Origin: Pyrenopolyporus hunteri
Taxonomy: Eukaryota; Ascomycota; Sordariomycetes; Xylariales; Hypoxylaceae
Direction: 5' to 3'
Length of the DNA stretch: 64,000 nt
Assembly (NCBI GenBank): GCA_902806595.1
Contig: CADCXC010000004.1
Coordinates: 2,976,001 to 3,040,000, forward strand
Shown: piece by piece, positions 23,034-35,173 of the stretch
How positions within the stretch are numbered: position 1 is the stretch's first letter
How the letters are laid out: every line of letters starts with the position of its first letter
Notes under the pieces: generated by a model
The model's input: only the letters and a program-made list of their open reading frames with translations
Told to the model about the DNA's origin: nothing
Database searches by the model: none
Position numbers and translations under genes: made by a program

Positions 23034-24856
23034 CTACTTAGGTGGCATGCCTGCACCACCGTAGCCAGGGATGTTCCATCCTTGGTGCGGGACGGCGGAC
23101 GGCCAATCACTGTGCTTCTTAGGCTTGCGGTACTGTTGGTTCCTTTCCGCGTTCTTGAGATGCGCGTAGGGGTTAGGGGGTAAGTTGGCCTCTCCACCAG
23201 TCGTAGGCAGCGAAGAAACGGTTGTGGTAGCCGGCTTCTCTTTGTCCTGCTGGTCGGTGTGGGTGTTGGGAGCGGGATCGTGTAGGCGTCCGCTCGAGCG
23301 CATGTCCACGATCGTCTTGATAACCTCCATATCGTCTTGATCCTTGTCATTCAGTAGAAGGCGCTGCTTGAGGGTCATTCGACCTCCGTTTCTAGTCCTC
23401 TCTTGCAAAGCCGCCTCGCGGACGGCCGGATCGTGTACGAAGCGGCACTTGCCCTTCTTACCACAAATGCCTCCCGTGGAGTAGTACTTGCAGTGATTCG
23501 ACGGATCGGCTCTCGTGATTGGGGGAGGCGGTAGGAACCCAGCGGCCGATTTATCGGTAGGTAGGCTCTCGGGCTGCTCGTCATCCGAATTATCGTCCGG
23601 AGATTCCAGGCGCATCTCGTCACCTTCATCGTTAGGCGCACGTTTACGCTTCTCGAGTTGACCTTCAAGCTTTGCCAGCCGTTTACGGAGACGATCTGCC
23701 TCCTTCTCGACGGGATCAACCTCAACGGCAGCAGGCTCCTTGCCGTCGTTAGAGTTAGCCGCTGGCGCCGAGAGTAACCCAGCTTCCTTTTTCTGCGCAA
23801 CGCGAGCCTTGGTCGGATAGTTTGCTTTGCGTTCTGCTATCCACTTTGCCAAGTCGCCGTCGGGTATACTATGTGACAATAAAGTTAGCATAGACTACCA
23901 AGGGAATCAATCAGTATCAAGGAGAAATCTTACCCAGGTGCGTCCGTGCCAAGTAGTTCTTCTAAGCGCTTCTCCTCGTCGATGCCATCATCAGAATCCT
24001 CGTCCCCTGGAGTTAGTCCCAGTGTGTTTGTCTTGCGCTTCTTCTTTTTAGCGGAAGCGGGATCAGACTTCTGATAGTTGAACGATTGATGCGGCTTCTG
24101 GTCGCGGGGGCGAAACTTCTCGCCTCGGTCATTGTGTATACCATGAGCTCCCCTGTTCGAGTGAGCGTGGCCGCCACGGCCATGTCCTCTACTACCGGGT
24201 CCATAATGGGCCTGTGGAGGCCCGGAAAATGACGGGGGGGCGGCTTGAGGATAGCCGTAGGGAGGCTGCTGAAGAGGAGCTGACTGGTGATGTGTAGGAG
24301 GATAAGGGTTGCGCAGAGGACCACCTCGATCACTCGGATACCCGCCACGTCCACCACGATTTGAATAGTGAGGAAATGTCTGAGCTTGGTCACTCCATTG
24401 CTGAGGAGGATGAGCATATTCATTGGGCGCTTGACCATAGGGCGCTACATACGGAGGACGGGAAGACTGGTTGGGGTACGGCGGTTGATAGGACTGGGTT
24501 GGCTGGGGATGGAACCCTTGAGGTGCGTAGCTAGGGGGATAACTTGGTGGAATCGACGACCCGTTAGGATGGCCGTGGCCCGCGGGCGGTGTTCCTTGCC
24601 AGTAACTAGCCGGTTGGGGAGGGTTGTATGGTCCACCGCTAGGGGCTGGATAGTCCTGTTGCTGATAGTAAGGTGCAGCGTAATCACCACGGCCGGGTCC
24701 TTGGTGGTGGCCATGACCTCTACCACCACTCGCTGTTCCGGCATGGCCACCGCGAGGAGGATGAGAATACCCTGGTCCTTGACCGTATGGAGGGTATGGG
24801 CTCGGAGAGGCTGCCGAAGGAGGCGGCGGAGGAGGTGCGTAGGGATAGCTGCTCAT
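23034..24856 (-). CDS. NUFIP1-domain protein with CCCH zinc finger
   Basis: Likely counterpart of NUFIP1/Rsa1, which bridges the R2TP chaperone and box C/D snoRNP proteins during assembly. Minus-strand exons are 24856-23934 and 23868-23034 (585 residues; 65-base intron with GTAAGA donor). Residues 1-240 are low-complexity, rich in Pro, Tyr, Gly and Gln with RGG-like stretches. The NUFIP1 core follows at about 309-332 (IPDGDLAKWIAERKANYPTK), then a coiled-coil-like charged segment (RLRKRLAKLEGQLEKRKR). A CCCH finger of spacing C-x8-C-x5-C-x3-H lies at about 434-453 (CKYYSTGGICGKKGKCRFVH). The NUFIP core and finger together are as in other filamentous fungi; the snoRNP role is inference from the family. 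Confidence 0.85.
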
Positions 24857-25783
24857 TTCGAAATCTGTGCGAGTTCGGGAAATGAGAAGGGAATCAGAAC
24901 GAATCCTTATATCTAGGAAAAAGGAAATGATGGTTAGAAGTCATTCAAGTTATATAGGGGAAGATATTGAACATGCCAGAGACCAAGCACCCGCCTAAAG
25001 GGGGATGCGAGGAGTAATAGAAGAGAGGGTTAGAGGAAAAAAAGCACACCGCCTGATAACCAGGTATATATTGAAAGAGACGGAATCGACGAAGTGCGAG
25101 AAAGGTTGCGGGAGATTACCGCCGAACTTCTAAAGAGGAATAAGGGTCGTTTAGAGATGGACTAGAGTGGTGAGGTTGAAAGCGGCGTAGAGGAAATACT
25201 CAGTTGTAGGCTGGGATGCGGATTGGGATGCGGACTGAGATGCGAATTGAGAATGATGAAAGTTGAATGTTGTGGGTTCTATTTTTGAAGACCAGCACAG
25301 CAAGGACCCCCTGTAGGTTTTTTATGCAAACGCGATCTAACTTTTTAGCGCGACTCTAGCGTGGATCTAAATTTCTTCGGCAGGGCCCGCTTTGACTCAC
25401 TACCCAGGTACATAGGTACTTACCTAACTCTTAAGGTCAGGTAGGTACCTAGGTACCAAGCCGGAGATGGAACATATATGATGCGCCAGGGCCTTCAGCC
25501 GCACCTACACCAGCCCAAGGTCATAGGTTAGGTACCTAGGTACCCCCATGCGCCAGGTGAACTTAGACTGGTACATGTAGGTACAGTAGGCATAAAAACC
25601 TAGTACGACAAAAAGAATCCCTCTGCTGCTTGTGATGGTGGGGCGCGGAAGAGAACGTATACCTCTACCTACAGGCTCCTAACAAAATCGTTATATATGC
25701 CGGGCTCATTGATACAAATCAGATCGTATGCCGATATAGGGAGATATCTAGCAAAAACCACAACCGTGACCAACACCGCGAAA
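24857..25783. promoter_or_regulatory. Divergent promoter region, NUFIP-like / RPC25
   Basis: About 930 bases between outward-facing starts. TAGGTACCTAGGTACC-type units are found at 25405-25457 and 25525-25545. No coding sequence recognised. Confidence 0.5.
25405..25545. repeat. TAGGTACCTAGGTACC-type units
   Basis: Units at 25437-25457 (CAGGTAGGTACCTAGGTACC) and 25525-25545 (GTTAGGTACCTAGGTACC), with looser copies from 25405. GGTACCTAGGTACC is a perfect palindrome and occurs twice. Confidence 0.65.
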
Positions 25784-26631
25784 ATGTTTATACTAGTTAG
25801 TCATCGAAACAAGGCATGTCATTAGATATTACACGCAACTAACCAGATCATAGACCAAGATCGCCGACCTGGTACAAATTAGACCAGACAATTTTGAGAA
25901 ACCCAGTCATATCGCGATAGAGGACAGCATCAACGCCAAGTACTCGAACCGTGTCATTCAGAAGATCGGTCTTTGCATCTGCATGTACGATCTTCTATGG
26001 GCATCCGAAGGTCTCATCGGTCATGGAAGCGGCATGGTTAATGTGAATGGTCCGTTAATTCCTCTTTCCCTCTCATCCCTCTCATCCCTATCTAAGGAAA
26101 ATAAGTTATGATTATATGCTGACTTGATCGTGGTATTAGTCGAGTTCCGTATGATAGTCTTCAGGCCCTTCAAGGGCGAGACCATATTTGGGAGGATCAG
26201 TGAAGCGACTCAAGATGGAATTCATAGTACGTATCGAACCGCGGGGTTTCCTATGGGGGAAAAGCCATTAACCGAAGGCCTAGTCCGCACAGATTTCTTC
26301 GAAGACATATTCGTCGAGTACAAGGAGCTGCCAGAAAACACTCAATAGTAGGCCCAGTCTAATATGATACAGAAATCCCCCATATTGCTAACTCCTCTTC
26401 AGCGACCATAATGAGAAAGCCTGGACGTGGATTTACGATCCCGAAGGCGACCCAATGTGGTACGACAAGAACGAGATGGTGCGCCTCCAAGTAATCGAGG
26501 AGTCATGGCACGACCAGACACCCGAGAGTGCAGAGCAGGAAGCCGTTGATAAGGCGAAAAAGCTATCCCCTTACAGTATAAAGGGAAGCATGATGAAGGA
26601 AGGTCTTGGTGTCTGTCTGTGGTGGGAGTAA
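25784..26631 (+). CDS. RPC25: DNA-directed RNA polymerase III subunit RPC25 (RPC8)
   Basis: Stalk subunit of RNA polymerase III, paralogue of Rpb7 and archaeal RpoE, needed for initiation at tRNA and 5S genes. Exons: 25784-25795, 25854-26049, 26140-26347 and 26403-26631 (214 residues; yeast Rpc25 is 212). The 12-base first exon encodes MFIL; splicing to TAG|ACC gives MFILTKIADLVQIRPDNF, the family's start. The N-terminal SHS2-like domain holds NAKYSNRVIQKIGLCICMYDLL and GLIGHGSGMVNVNVEFRMIVFRPFKGE. The C-terminal OB domain ends in PYSIKGSMMKEGLGVCLWWE. VIQKIGLC and the LWW end separate it from Rpb7. It is convergent with EMC3, 95 bases apart. Confidence 0.95.
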
Positions 26632-26726
26632 TTTCACGGTGATTCTTTCAATTGACTGCACATAACGGCGTTCGGTTTGGGCTCGTTACCGGCATGAAGG
26701 TCTAGCTGTTTAGCTACTTGGCCATC

Positions 26727-27682
26727 TTACTTAGACTTGATACCCTCGAGCAATCTATCTTCTACCCCATCCAAGACCGAGTAATGTTCGACCACGGCAA
26801 GGTTTTCAGCTTCCGTCTTGAATTGTTTATCCGGATCAACACCGGGTCCAAACATTTGGGGATTCTGATTCGTCATTCCCGCCATCTGCTGGGCCATCTG
26901 GTTCGCGGCTGTTATATGATCGATCAGCTTAGGGTCGCGCCAGATCTGATAAAATTTAGGGAAGAACTCACCGTTCTCGTTTCCAAGTAGGAAATTGAAC
27001 ACAAATTGTAAGCCAAAGTAGCATAAGAAGTACCAACTGATACTCGACATCCATCGAGGATCCATTTCCTTTGTCGCAACGCCGGCCTGTAGCATGCTCT
27101 TGAACTTGATAGTGAGAGGGAAGGGCAACTTTATTATAACAAAGCCGCTGAAGAATGCATTGATCCAGCTCATGATCAGGGTGTTGGGGATCATCATAGC
27201 CATGTTGTTCTTCATCATGCCCATCATGCCATCCATGGCGCCGGGGTCGGTCATCGGGTTAGGCGGGGGCTGGCCACGTCGGTCGGGGTCTTTCAAAAAG
27301 GCACCGGACTCGTAGGCATTGATGAGATAGTCTCGCCGGGCGCGGAACGACGGTGCGGATAAGACGTGGAAGTTGCTGCGCACAGCGATGCCGTGCAACA
27401 GAGACCGTTGTTCCTTCAGGGCCTTCTGGTCGAGCTTCTTAGGGGCCGTTTGCATGAGGACGGTGGCATAGTATCGCAGAACACCTGTTAATATCTATTT
27501 CCCGTCAACATATATATACTGGCAAGGACTACGAGGATATATAAACGTACCATCACAGCAGTAATCGGAAGCAGGATCCAGTAGCTGCCAAGCAAGATCA
27601 GTAGAGTTCTTTGCAATATACAAGTCAATGCTTACAAAAGCTGGGGATCCCGATGGATCGTCTGCGGCGGTAATTTGGCCAT
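26727..27682 (-). CDS. EMC3: ER membrane protein complex subunit 3 (EMC3)
   Basis: EMC3 is the Oxa1/YidC-type insertase core of the ER membrane complex. Minus-strand exons are 27682-27636, 27584-27551 and 27494-26727 (282 residues). The N-terminus assembled over three exons reads MAKLPPQTIHRDPQL then a first membrane segment YWILLPITAVMILTGVLRYYATVLM. Later segments lie at MIPNTLIMSWINAFFSGFVI and SSISWYFLCYFGLQFVFNFLLG. The methionine-rich loop (DGMMGMMKNNMAMM) is typical of the family's membrane-facing cavity. The conserved KLPFPLTIKFKSMLQ and WMSSISWYF motifs are intact. The start is supported by the conserved MAKLPPQ opening. Introns are 51 and 56 bases. Confidence 0.96.
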
Positions 27683-28095
27683 CGCGAATAATATGCTTCT
27701 AGGGTCTACGGAGAGAGTAGTTGAAGCACAAGTCGTCGCTAATTGATGATGATATTAGTGATATTGCATGGTACGTACATAACACAGACGCAGGCTGAGC
27801 TTTACGTATTGACGTTGCACTAGCTTTGGGGCTGAACAATAAGGCGCCCCACTTATAAAGCCACAATTTAGATCAGTAAGTACTTATCGATAAACGTGCA
27901 TATGTTAAAAGTACTTATGTACTTAAGTACCATAAGTATAGAACCCCAAGCCGACAGCTCGACTAAGAAGCCACCTAAGAGGTCTCGTCTCTTCGACTTA
28001 TACCCTTTACACGAACTGACGACCGGCCACAGTCCGAGTTCAATGCGACCTACACACTCGTCTCGATATATTAGGTTATATAATTGAACTCGACA
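27683..28095. promoter_or_regulatory. Divergent promoter region, EMC3 / SPC2
   Basis: 413 bases between outward-facing starts of two ER membrane complex genes. Contains AGTACTTATGTACTTAAGTAC-like short inverted units near 27870-27930. No specific factor site identified. Confidence 0.5.
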
Positions 28096-29073
28096 ATGGC
28101 GTCCCAGGAACGGATTGCCGTCCACAACCTCGCGGGTAAGGTTATCTTCTCTTACATTCACATACACCCTCGCCTCACTTATACCAACCTACCCACCTCC
28201 GTGATCCCCATCCAGCTCTACCTACACATGCACACATAGCTAGCTAGCTACCTACCCACCAGACCAGCTAACCTCTCTCCTCCCACCCGCAGACCTGAAG
28301 AACACGTCCGACGACGCGATCCCGAACTATCTCAACTCGCTCAAGTTCAAGCAGGACCACCGGCTGATCGACACGCGGCTGGCGCTGGGGTACGGCGCCT
28401 TCGCCGTCGCCGCCGCCTGCTTCCTCTGGGACTACAAGCTCGGCTTCGACGCCACCAAGCACTACACCGCCGGCGCCGTCGCCCTCTACGCCCTCGTCAA
28501 CGCCGCCCTGACCTACTGGATCGGCTTCGTCGAGAAGGGCACCGTGTACGAGGGCACCGCGCCCGACGGGACCAGGGTGCGTTTACTTTCTTTTCTTTAT
28601 ATATATATTTTTTTGCTCGTCGACACAAAGTCGAAATATAGCAGCAGCAGCGATAGTATCACTCCCGACTCGAGCTAAACTAATCCGAAACTACAAACCC
28701 GCAGATCTCCATCTCCACCTCCACGCAAAAGAACATCCCCATCTACAACGTCAAGATCACCGTGACGCCCAAGAACGGGCAGCCGTCCACGACCGAGCTC
28801 GCGCGCTCCTTCACGGAGTGGTTCGACGTGCAGGGGCACTTCGTCGCGCGGCCCTTCCAGACGGTGTTCGCCGCGTCCGTGCCGTTGATCGCGAAGGCCG
28901 ATCCCAAGCGCGCCCAGGCCGCCGCTGCGCCGGCGCCCGATTTCATGAATGCCGACGCGGCCGTCTTGGACGCCATCGCTGCTTCCGAATCTGCTACTGC
29001 TGCTACTACTACGTCCACGGGTGCCGACGCCGCGACGTCGGGCGGCAAGAAGTCGAAGCGGAGAAAGGCGTAG
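28096..29073 (+). CDS. SPC2: Signal peptidase complex subunit 2
   Basis: SPC25/Spc2 is a non-catalytic subunit of the ER signal peptidase that contacts the translocon. Exons: 28096-28135, 28293-28576 and 28705-29073 (230 residues; introns 157 and 128 bases). The protein opens MASQERIAVHNLADLKNTSDDAIPNYLNSLKF. Two membrane segments lie at about 50-70 (GYGAFAVAAACFLWDY) and 80-98 (AVALYALVNAALTYWIGF), with the conserved cytosolic part NVKITVTPK and SFTEWFDVQGHFVARPFQT. The last 45 residues are an Ala/Thr-rich tail ending in KKSKRRKA, longer than in yeast. Exons are markedly GC-rich; the second intron begins with TTTTCTTTATATATATAT. Confidence 0.93.
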
Positions 29074-29379
29074 TTATCGTATGTAGTATGCGCATGTTAC
29101 CGTGTGTCGTAATATAACGCCTTGTCTTCCAAATATCTAGTTCGAGAGAAATTCTCTGCCATGTGAAGTATTGCTCTAAAAGTTCATTATGAGGAGGCTA
29201 TCACAAGTACTAGAGTTCTAAAGAATCTCTGCAGGTAGCTTTCGATTCGATCGCAAGTCCCTTAATGCGCCTACCAGTAGCTAGCAACCATTACATCGAC
29301 CCCGTAGGAACAAGGTACGGTACTATCTTATTTAGCCCATAGCAGGTATATTTAAAATGATGCCCACTAGTCAGCCGCC
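29074..29379. other. Intergenic, convergent 3' ends
   Basis: 306 bases between the SPC2 and MMS19 stop codons; nothing recognised. Confidence 0.5.
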
Positions 29380-32300
29380 TCAAGCGAGGCCCTCCCAAGC
29401 CTTCCTAGCCCCCAGTGCCGTACGTCGAATTTCTCTTACCGGGTCTCCGCAAGCCGCCGACAAGGGACGTAGCAGTTTCGGGCGATAGGGCACGAGATAC
29501 TGAGCCTCGTACGAATGCGGTAGTTTCTGGAAGAACTCCAATGCGAACTTCCGGCATAGGATACGCTCCTTTTCTTCCACCTTGGCTGTTGTTAAATCCT
29601 CCCTAGGTCCCTTGGTTTTGGGCGCCTTTCTTGCCGTCTCATAAACCGTAGCCATTCCTGAGATCAAGCCGGCAAGATGTTCCTTGAGCGCTTGCGGCTG
29701 CTTCTCGAGGATTTGCAGTAAGACGCTGAGGCACCACTCCATTTCAATTCCGGCATCGAAGGTCGACAACGAGCGAATGCCGACCCGCACGATCTGTTCG
29801 ACGTCACTTGCATACTGCTCGTACTTTAGGTGCTTGAGAATTGCGAACACGGCTACAGCACGGTTGACAGCAACTGTCTCGTCCACGCCAGAGTTGGGAA
29901 AGCAGTCCTTCAATTGGGGCTGAACGGCTTTAAAGTACAGCCACTCTCCGCTGAGTCTCTTCTGAATGGCGTGGTTTTCCTTTTCCAGACACTCCTTAGG
30001 GCTCACGAGCACTTCGAAGCTCCTTGCCAACTGGCGGCCCAATATTGGTTGTGATGGCGCTTGATCGCATACCGTCTTAAGCAATGCGTTATGGGTATCA
30101 GGGCTGCTCCGGAATCGCACCACATCCCCGGCTAAGAAATAGAGAGCACTGCGGAAAACGCGAATACTGCCGGATATGTCTTGGCTAGACCCTGAACTCT
30201 CGTCCCAAATGCTCCTTAGGGTATTCACTAGTTTCTGTTGAATTTGCAACTTTGCTTCGTTGTTTTCACTGTCGTCTAAGCGGAGTTTATTGGACAATAT
30301 AGTGAAAGTTATATCCAATGCCGCTCTTGTTGTATCGGAACAAGGCGACGGAATGGAGGTCAAGACAGAGCAGAGTTTCTCCAGGGCAATAACGTGGAAC
30401 TAGCAGCAAAGGCAGAGTCAGCCGTCGTCAACTAAACCGAAATAAGAAAATCGCTTACCTTCGGACTGATCGCACCTGGATAGAGGCCCTGTAGTATACC
30501 CATTGACAATGGTGCCGTGCGATAGCCATCTAATGGGCTCACTCCGATAGTTCCCGGGGGCAAATCATCTCGGAGATCGGCATTTTGGGAACCAATGTCA
30601 TGGAAGAGGACGAATGCATCTTTGTCAAGTTTCAAGGCCTTCTGCTCCTTCTCGGTGAACGCTCGAACTACCGATGCAACCAAGAGGCCAAGTTGGTGAA
30701 GACATATGTCTTGATCAATAACGGAATCACCTTCCCTCTTGAAGTCCGTACCAAGTCCTATAAGAGGTTCACTCCCATCACTCTCGTTACCCTTATATTG
30801 GATGGCTGTGAAGCGACGGAACAGCTGTCCAACGACCGAGAGGGAATATGCCAATAGCCGTTGGTGAACGTCAACATCTTCGGCTCCTAGCCCTTCTAGA
30901 TAGTTAGATACTTTATCAGGGTCTCCCGATTTATTCAAATCGAGTCGAGGGACACCGGCATCCTCTATTTTTTTAGTAAACGAAAGATACCACTCCTTCG
31001 TAATGTCATGCGGTTCTGGTCGTGAGGAGCCGGCTGTTTGCTTCGATATAGAGTCCAATGACTGAACAATGGAGAGATGAATAGAACCGATGAATGCCGT
31101 CCAGTATCTTGGCGGTGCCTCCTTCGACAAGACCCATATTAATCCCTCCAGTAGAGTGTTTATCAAGGATATGGAATTGAAAAAAAATAACCGTTTCTCG
31201 GATGGATTTGAGCATCCAACTTCACAGAGAGTACTGGCAACAAGTCTAACCTCTAAGGGCAGGTCATGTAGGGCGAGTTGCTGCTCGTATGCCACCTTAA
31301 GTGAAGATAGATACTGTTGTAATAGGAGCTGGAATGCCGGGGGATATAAAGGCACAGCTTCTTTTAGTGCTACAACCGCAGCATCGCGGATGTCTTGGTT
31401 TGTATCACTGTTAGTTTCGTTGAACTGTTTGCCTTCCAAGGGATAAGTAACAGACGGCCTCGCGAGCCAGCCAAAGATACTCTCGCAGGTTGAGGCTGAA
31501 CATAACTGACGCGAGGGGCCAGTGTCGCTCGATCGTTGTCCAACGAGAGCGGCAAGTCCTTCCAGGACTTTTTTGAATATGCCTACTTGTTCAACAGTTG
31601 CCTGATTCCCTGCAGTCTCTTCCCACAAGGGGGTATAGACTTCAGAGAAGAGAGAATCTCCGAAGAGCTCATCCTTCAATAAACCCGAGTCCCTGCTGGT
31701 ATGCTGATCGTCCTTCAGGGTGTCAACTAAATGTGATCGTATAGTAAGAATCGAGTTCAATAGTGCCACGAGTTCCTGCTTGTGTGCTGCGGATTGGGTA
31801 TGCCTAAGCGTAGCTTGGATATGGGTTACGGCCTGAGGCGCGATGCTTGAGAATGGCCGGAAGCCGGCCCCGGCGATTGCGACTAGAAGTCTACCAGCTT
31901 GAGCTGTGTAAGTTGGACTCGACAGATCTTCCACTAGGTCCCTCCAGGCATTTGCTAAAAACGATTGAAGTTCGTGTTCGTCAAGCCGTGTATTTAGAGA
32001 TCGTATAACTTTAAGGGTCGCTTTAATGGTGTCCGGGATCTCGCCGTTTCGAACCTCGTATTTGAGAGATCCCCATATTTGGTCAACAAACGGAACAACA
32101 CTTTGCTTTGGATGCTCATAGCGAAGCAAGCATGCATCGAGGGTCTGCAGGATGTCAACCTTGACGGCAACGGTAACTGCGTCCCCTTGATCGAGCTTGT
32201 TGATGAGATATGGTATAGAGAGGTTAGCAATACGGTGATGGGCAGCGAAGCACGAACGCACAGCGCCCTTCAGGTCATCGGCCGTGATGCCTGACGGGCT

Positions 32301-33087
32301 AGTCGAGGACCGCAGGGAAATAGGGAAGTAGGCCGAAAAAGCCTTAAAAACCTCCGAGGCGACATCCTCCGAAGGGGAGAAATTCTGTAAAAATATCCTC
32401 AGAATCTCGAACCACTTCATCAGATTATGTGGGTCTCTCTCATTCATACACAGGTCCAGCAGGCTAGTCACAAATCCGCACGTGCTGCCATGACGATACT
32501 CAAGATCGTTAGCCACAGCAGGGTCTTGGAGGAGACTTAAGAACAATTCGTAGAGCTCTAGGCGAGTGGTAGGCGTCTGTAACTTGAAATCTTCACCCAA
32601 TTTGCAAACGTTCGTAATTATATCATCTCCCAGACTGGGCTGGAATGAGTTCATGCTAACCAGGTGCCTCAGGGCTTTTGCGGAAGCTGTGACACCAGCG
32701 CGGTGGTCGCTCGAAAAGAGAGAACTGAAGAAAGTCACCAGCAGCTTAACTTGGTCAGCCTTCAAGGATACATCTCTTTCCCTGAGGATGCCAAGGGTGC
32801 CGGCCAGGAAGTCTAGCGCTTTTGCTCTGGTTATGAAGTTATCATCGCTTGAGTCATCGGCCGGGTGAATCCAGCGGTTTATAGAGGCGACCCATTGGCC
32901 AACGGCTATTCGGCTGTTTGGAGACTGCTCAATTCCTTGGGAAATTTTGTTGGTAAGTTGGCTCCATATATGTCGTGATATGAGGAGACTCACCTGTCGC
33001 TGCTTTCTCTGATATTGCCCGCACCTGGTCGCTCTCGTCCGCGAGAACATACTGGAGAGCGAGATCGTCGAATTTAGGAGTTGCCAT
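29380..33087 (-). CDS. MET18: MMS19/Met18, cytosolic iron-sulfur targeting factor
   Basis: MMS19 is the large HEAT-repeat scaffold of the CIA targeting complex that delivers Fe-S clusters to DNA polymerases, helicases (XPD) and other nuclear enzymes. Minus-strand exons are 33087-32994, 32935-30459 and 30399-29380 (1196 residues; introns 58 and 59 bases). The N-terminus reads MATPKFDDLALQYVLADESDQ and joins at AATG|IEQSPNSRIAVGQW. The MMS19 N-terminal domain is recognisable from AKALDFLAGTLGIL, a CMNERDPHNLMKWFEIL stretch and AYFPISLRSS...GITADDLKGAVRSCFAAH, the latter diagnostic. HEAT-like helices fill the rest; the C-terminal domain includes YEAQYLVPYRPKLLRPLSAACGDPVREIRRTALGARKAW. The length is somewhat above yeast Met18 (1032). 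Confidence 0.93.
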
Positions 33088-34004
33088 TTCCGCGGTAATC
33101 GCTATCCGGCGAAGTCGAGAAGTGCCTCCAAACACACTCCCACCTCTCTTAGATATATCTACCTAAGGTATCCTTTAGAGGATGTACTGGATGGGATGTG
33201 CGAATGTACGTCGTCAAGAAAGTCTAATGCTGGACTTTAACGTTGGAATATTGGGGTAAGGTTGGTCAGTACATAGGTACATTCATAAAGCATAGAGGGG
33301 CCTAATGTACCAGATCTGAATGACGAAATGCCCCGCGGTCGCAAGATGATCCGGGATTAGAACCCCCTTGACACTGCCGATTTAGGGATGTTCCAAAGGC
33401 AGTAAGAGGGGCAATTATTTTTTTTCCCAGGGACTTCACGACTCAGATCCGCTAGCGTAGTGGGGGTGTTTTATGGTAGGACAGGGCTAAAAAGAAAAAA
33501 GAAGAAAAAAAAGAAAAATCTCGGCCGCGAAGTTACCAGCGACGCGGGATATTCAGACATGAAATTTGCCAATATACATCTAGTACATCTAGTCACTCGT
33601 TCCCCATTCCCTACTTTTCGATCTATCTTTTTTAAACCCGTCATTAATAAAATTTCTTTGTTATTTTCACTTCTTCTGTTACAGCACTATTCTCATCTAA
33701 GATTAAAATTCTCTTCTTCTGCACCATCGTTCGCTTACGTTAGCTTACAAAGGACGAAGCCGTCGCCGGCATCGCGTTCTTTTCATCTAAACCGCGGGGT
33801 TCGTGTAGCGGGGCAGGTACGCTGAAATTCACTCGCACCAGCACGTTTTAGTTCTCCTATTTATATAACACCCACCATACGCCTTCACTAATTCTACCCT
33901 TATTCCTTATCTTGCCATGTGTTTTATAATAGAAAAGATCTCCCCTTGTAGAAAACTTAGAGACTCCTCTGGCTAATCCAATTTAGTCTTATCTCCGCCG
34001 AACC
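33088..34004. promoter_or_regulatory. Divergent promoter region, MMS19 / MTD1
   Basis: About 920 bases between outward-facing starts. Contains a purine tract at about 33486-33516 (AAAAAGAAAAAAGAAGAAAA) and a pyrimidine-rich MTD1 leader from 33590 to 33720. Confidence 0.5.
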
Positions 34005-35173
34005 ATGGCTACGCAAGATGTACCAAAGACCTGCAAGGTCATCTTGGCCGAGACCATTGCCAAAGGTCTCCTTGCTGAGGTCAAGGATACGCTGAAATCC
34101 ATTCAGAAAGGGGCAGAAGCCCAACCGACTCTGGTGGCTTTTCTAGCCAACGATGACCCTGCAGCTGTTAAGTACGCTGAATGGTCAAAGAAGACTTGCG
34201 AAGAGAAGTGAGAATCTCCAGTCCTTCGGCGCAAAAACAAACAACATCCACCTGCCCGTGTGGAATTATGTCGCTAACCGAGCCATCAGTGGCTTTACCT
34301 TCGACTTACGCCAGGTGGACAAGGATAAGTTAGAAGAGGAGATCGTGAATGCCAACGAGGACCCCAAAGTTGACGGAATCATCGTCTACTATCCTATATT
34401 CCCTGGTAACCCGGCCCATGACCGTTACATTCAGGAGACGGTCTCGCTCTCCAAAGACGTCGAGGGCCTCTGTCATAAACACATCTACAACATGTACCAC
34501 AACATCAGGTTTCTAGACCCTCCACACAACCTGAAGAAATCCATCCTTCCTTGCACCCCGCTGGCCGTGGTTAAGATATTGGAATACCTCCAAATCTACA
34601 ACTCCATCCTGCCCTACGGGAACCGGCTGTTCGGAAGGACTATCACAGTCATTAACCGCTCGGAGGTCAACGGCCGGCCGTTGGCCGCCCTGCTCGCCAA
34701 CGACGGTGCCACGGTGTACTCGGTTGATCTGACCGGAGTCCAGCTCTTCACCCGTGGCCAGGGCATCAAGCAGCCTCGACACCAGGTCCAGGACAAGGAG
34801 GGCTGGACTCTGGAGCAGTGCATACCCATAAGTGACGTCATCATCGGCGGCGTCCCCGCCGAGAGCTACAAGGTGCCGACGGAGCTCATCCGCGACGGAA
34901 CCGTGTGCATCAACTTCTCTTCGTTCCGAAACTTCGACGGCCCGGCTATCAAGGAGAAGGCGTCTATCTACGTACCCTCCGTGGGTAAAGTTACGATCGC
35001 GGTGCTACTAAGAAACCTAGTGGTAGGTTATCCCCTGCCGCCTGGTTTTGATTTGTCGAGATTGTGCTAACTCAGCTCAGCGTTTGATTGCGAACCGTCC
35101 TTCCACTAACAAGGACGGATCGGCCGACGAGAGTACGCTGAAAGCGAAGAGTGAGGCGTTCGTAGACGGCTGA
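34005..35173 (+). CDS. MTD1: NAD-dependent methylenetetrahydrofolate dehydrogenase
   Basis: Cytosolic enzyme oxidising 5,10-methylene-THF to methenyl-THF with NAD+, feeding purine synthesis. Exons: 34005-34207, 34290-35022 and 35081-35173 (342 residues; introns 82 and 58 bases). The first junction rebuilds KTCEENGFTFDLRQVD. Family features: KVILAETIAKGLLAEVK at the N-terminus, DGIIVYYPIFPG, the active-site region NLKKSILPCTPLAVVKILEYL, and the nucleotide-binding segment GRTITVINRSEVNGRPLAALLANDGATVYSVD. It matches the fungal monofunctional NAD-type Mtd1 rather than the trifunctional C1-THF synthase. The last exon encodes RLIANRPSTNKDG and a short charged tail. Confidence 0.95.
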
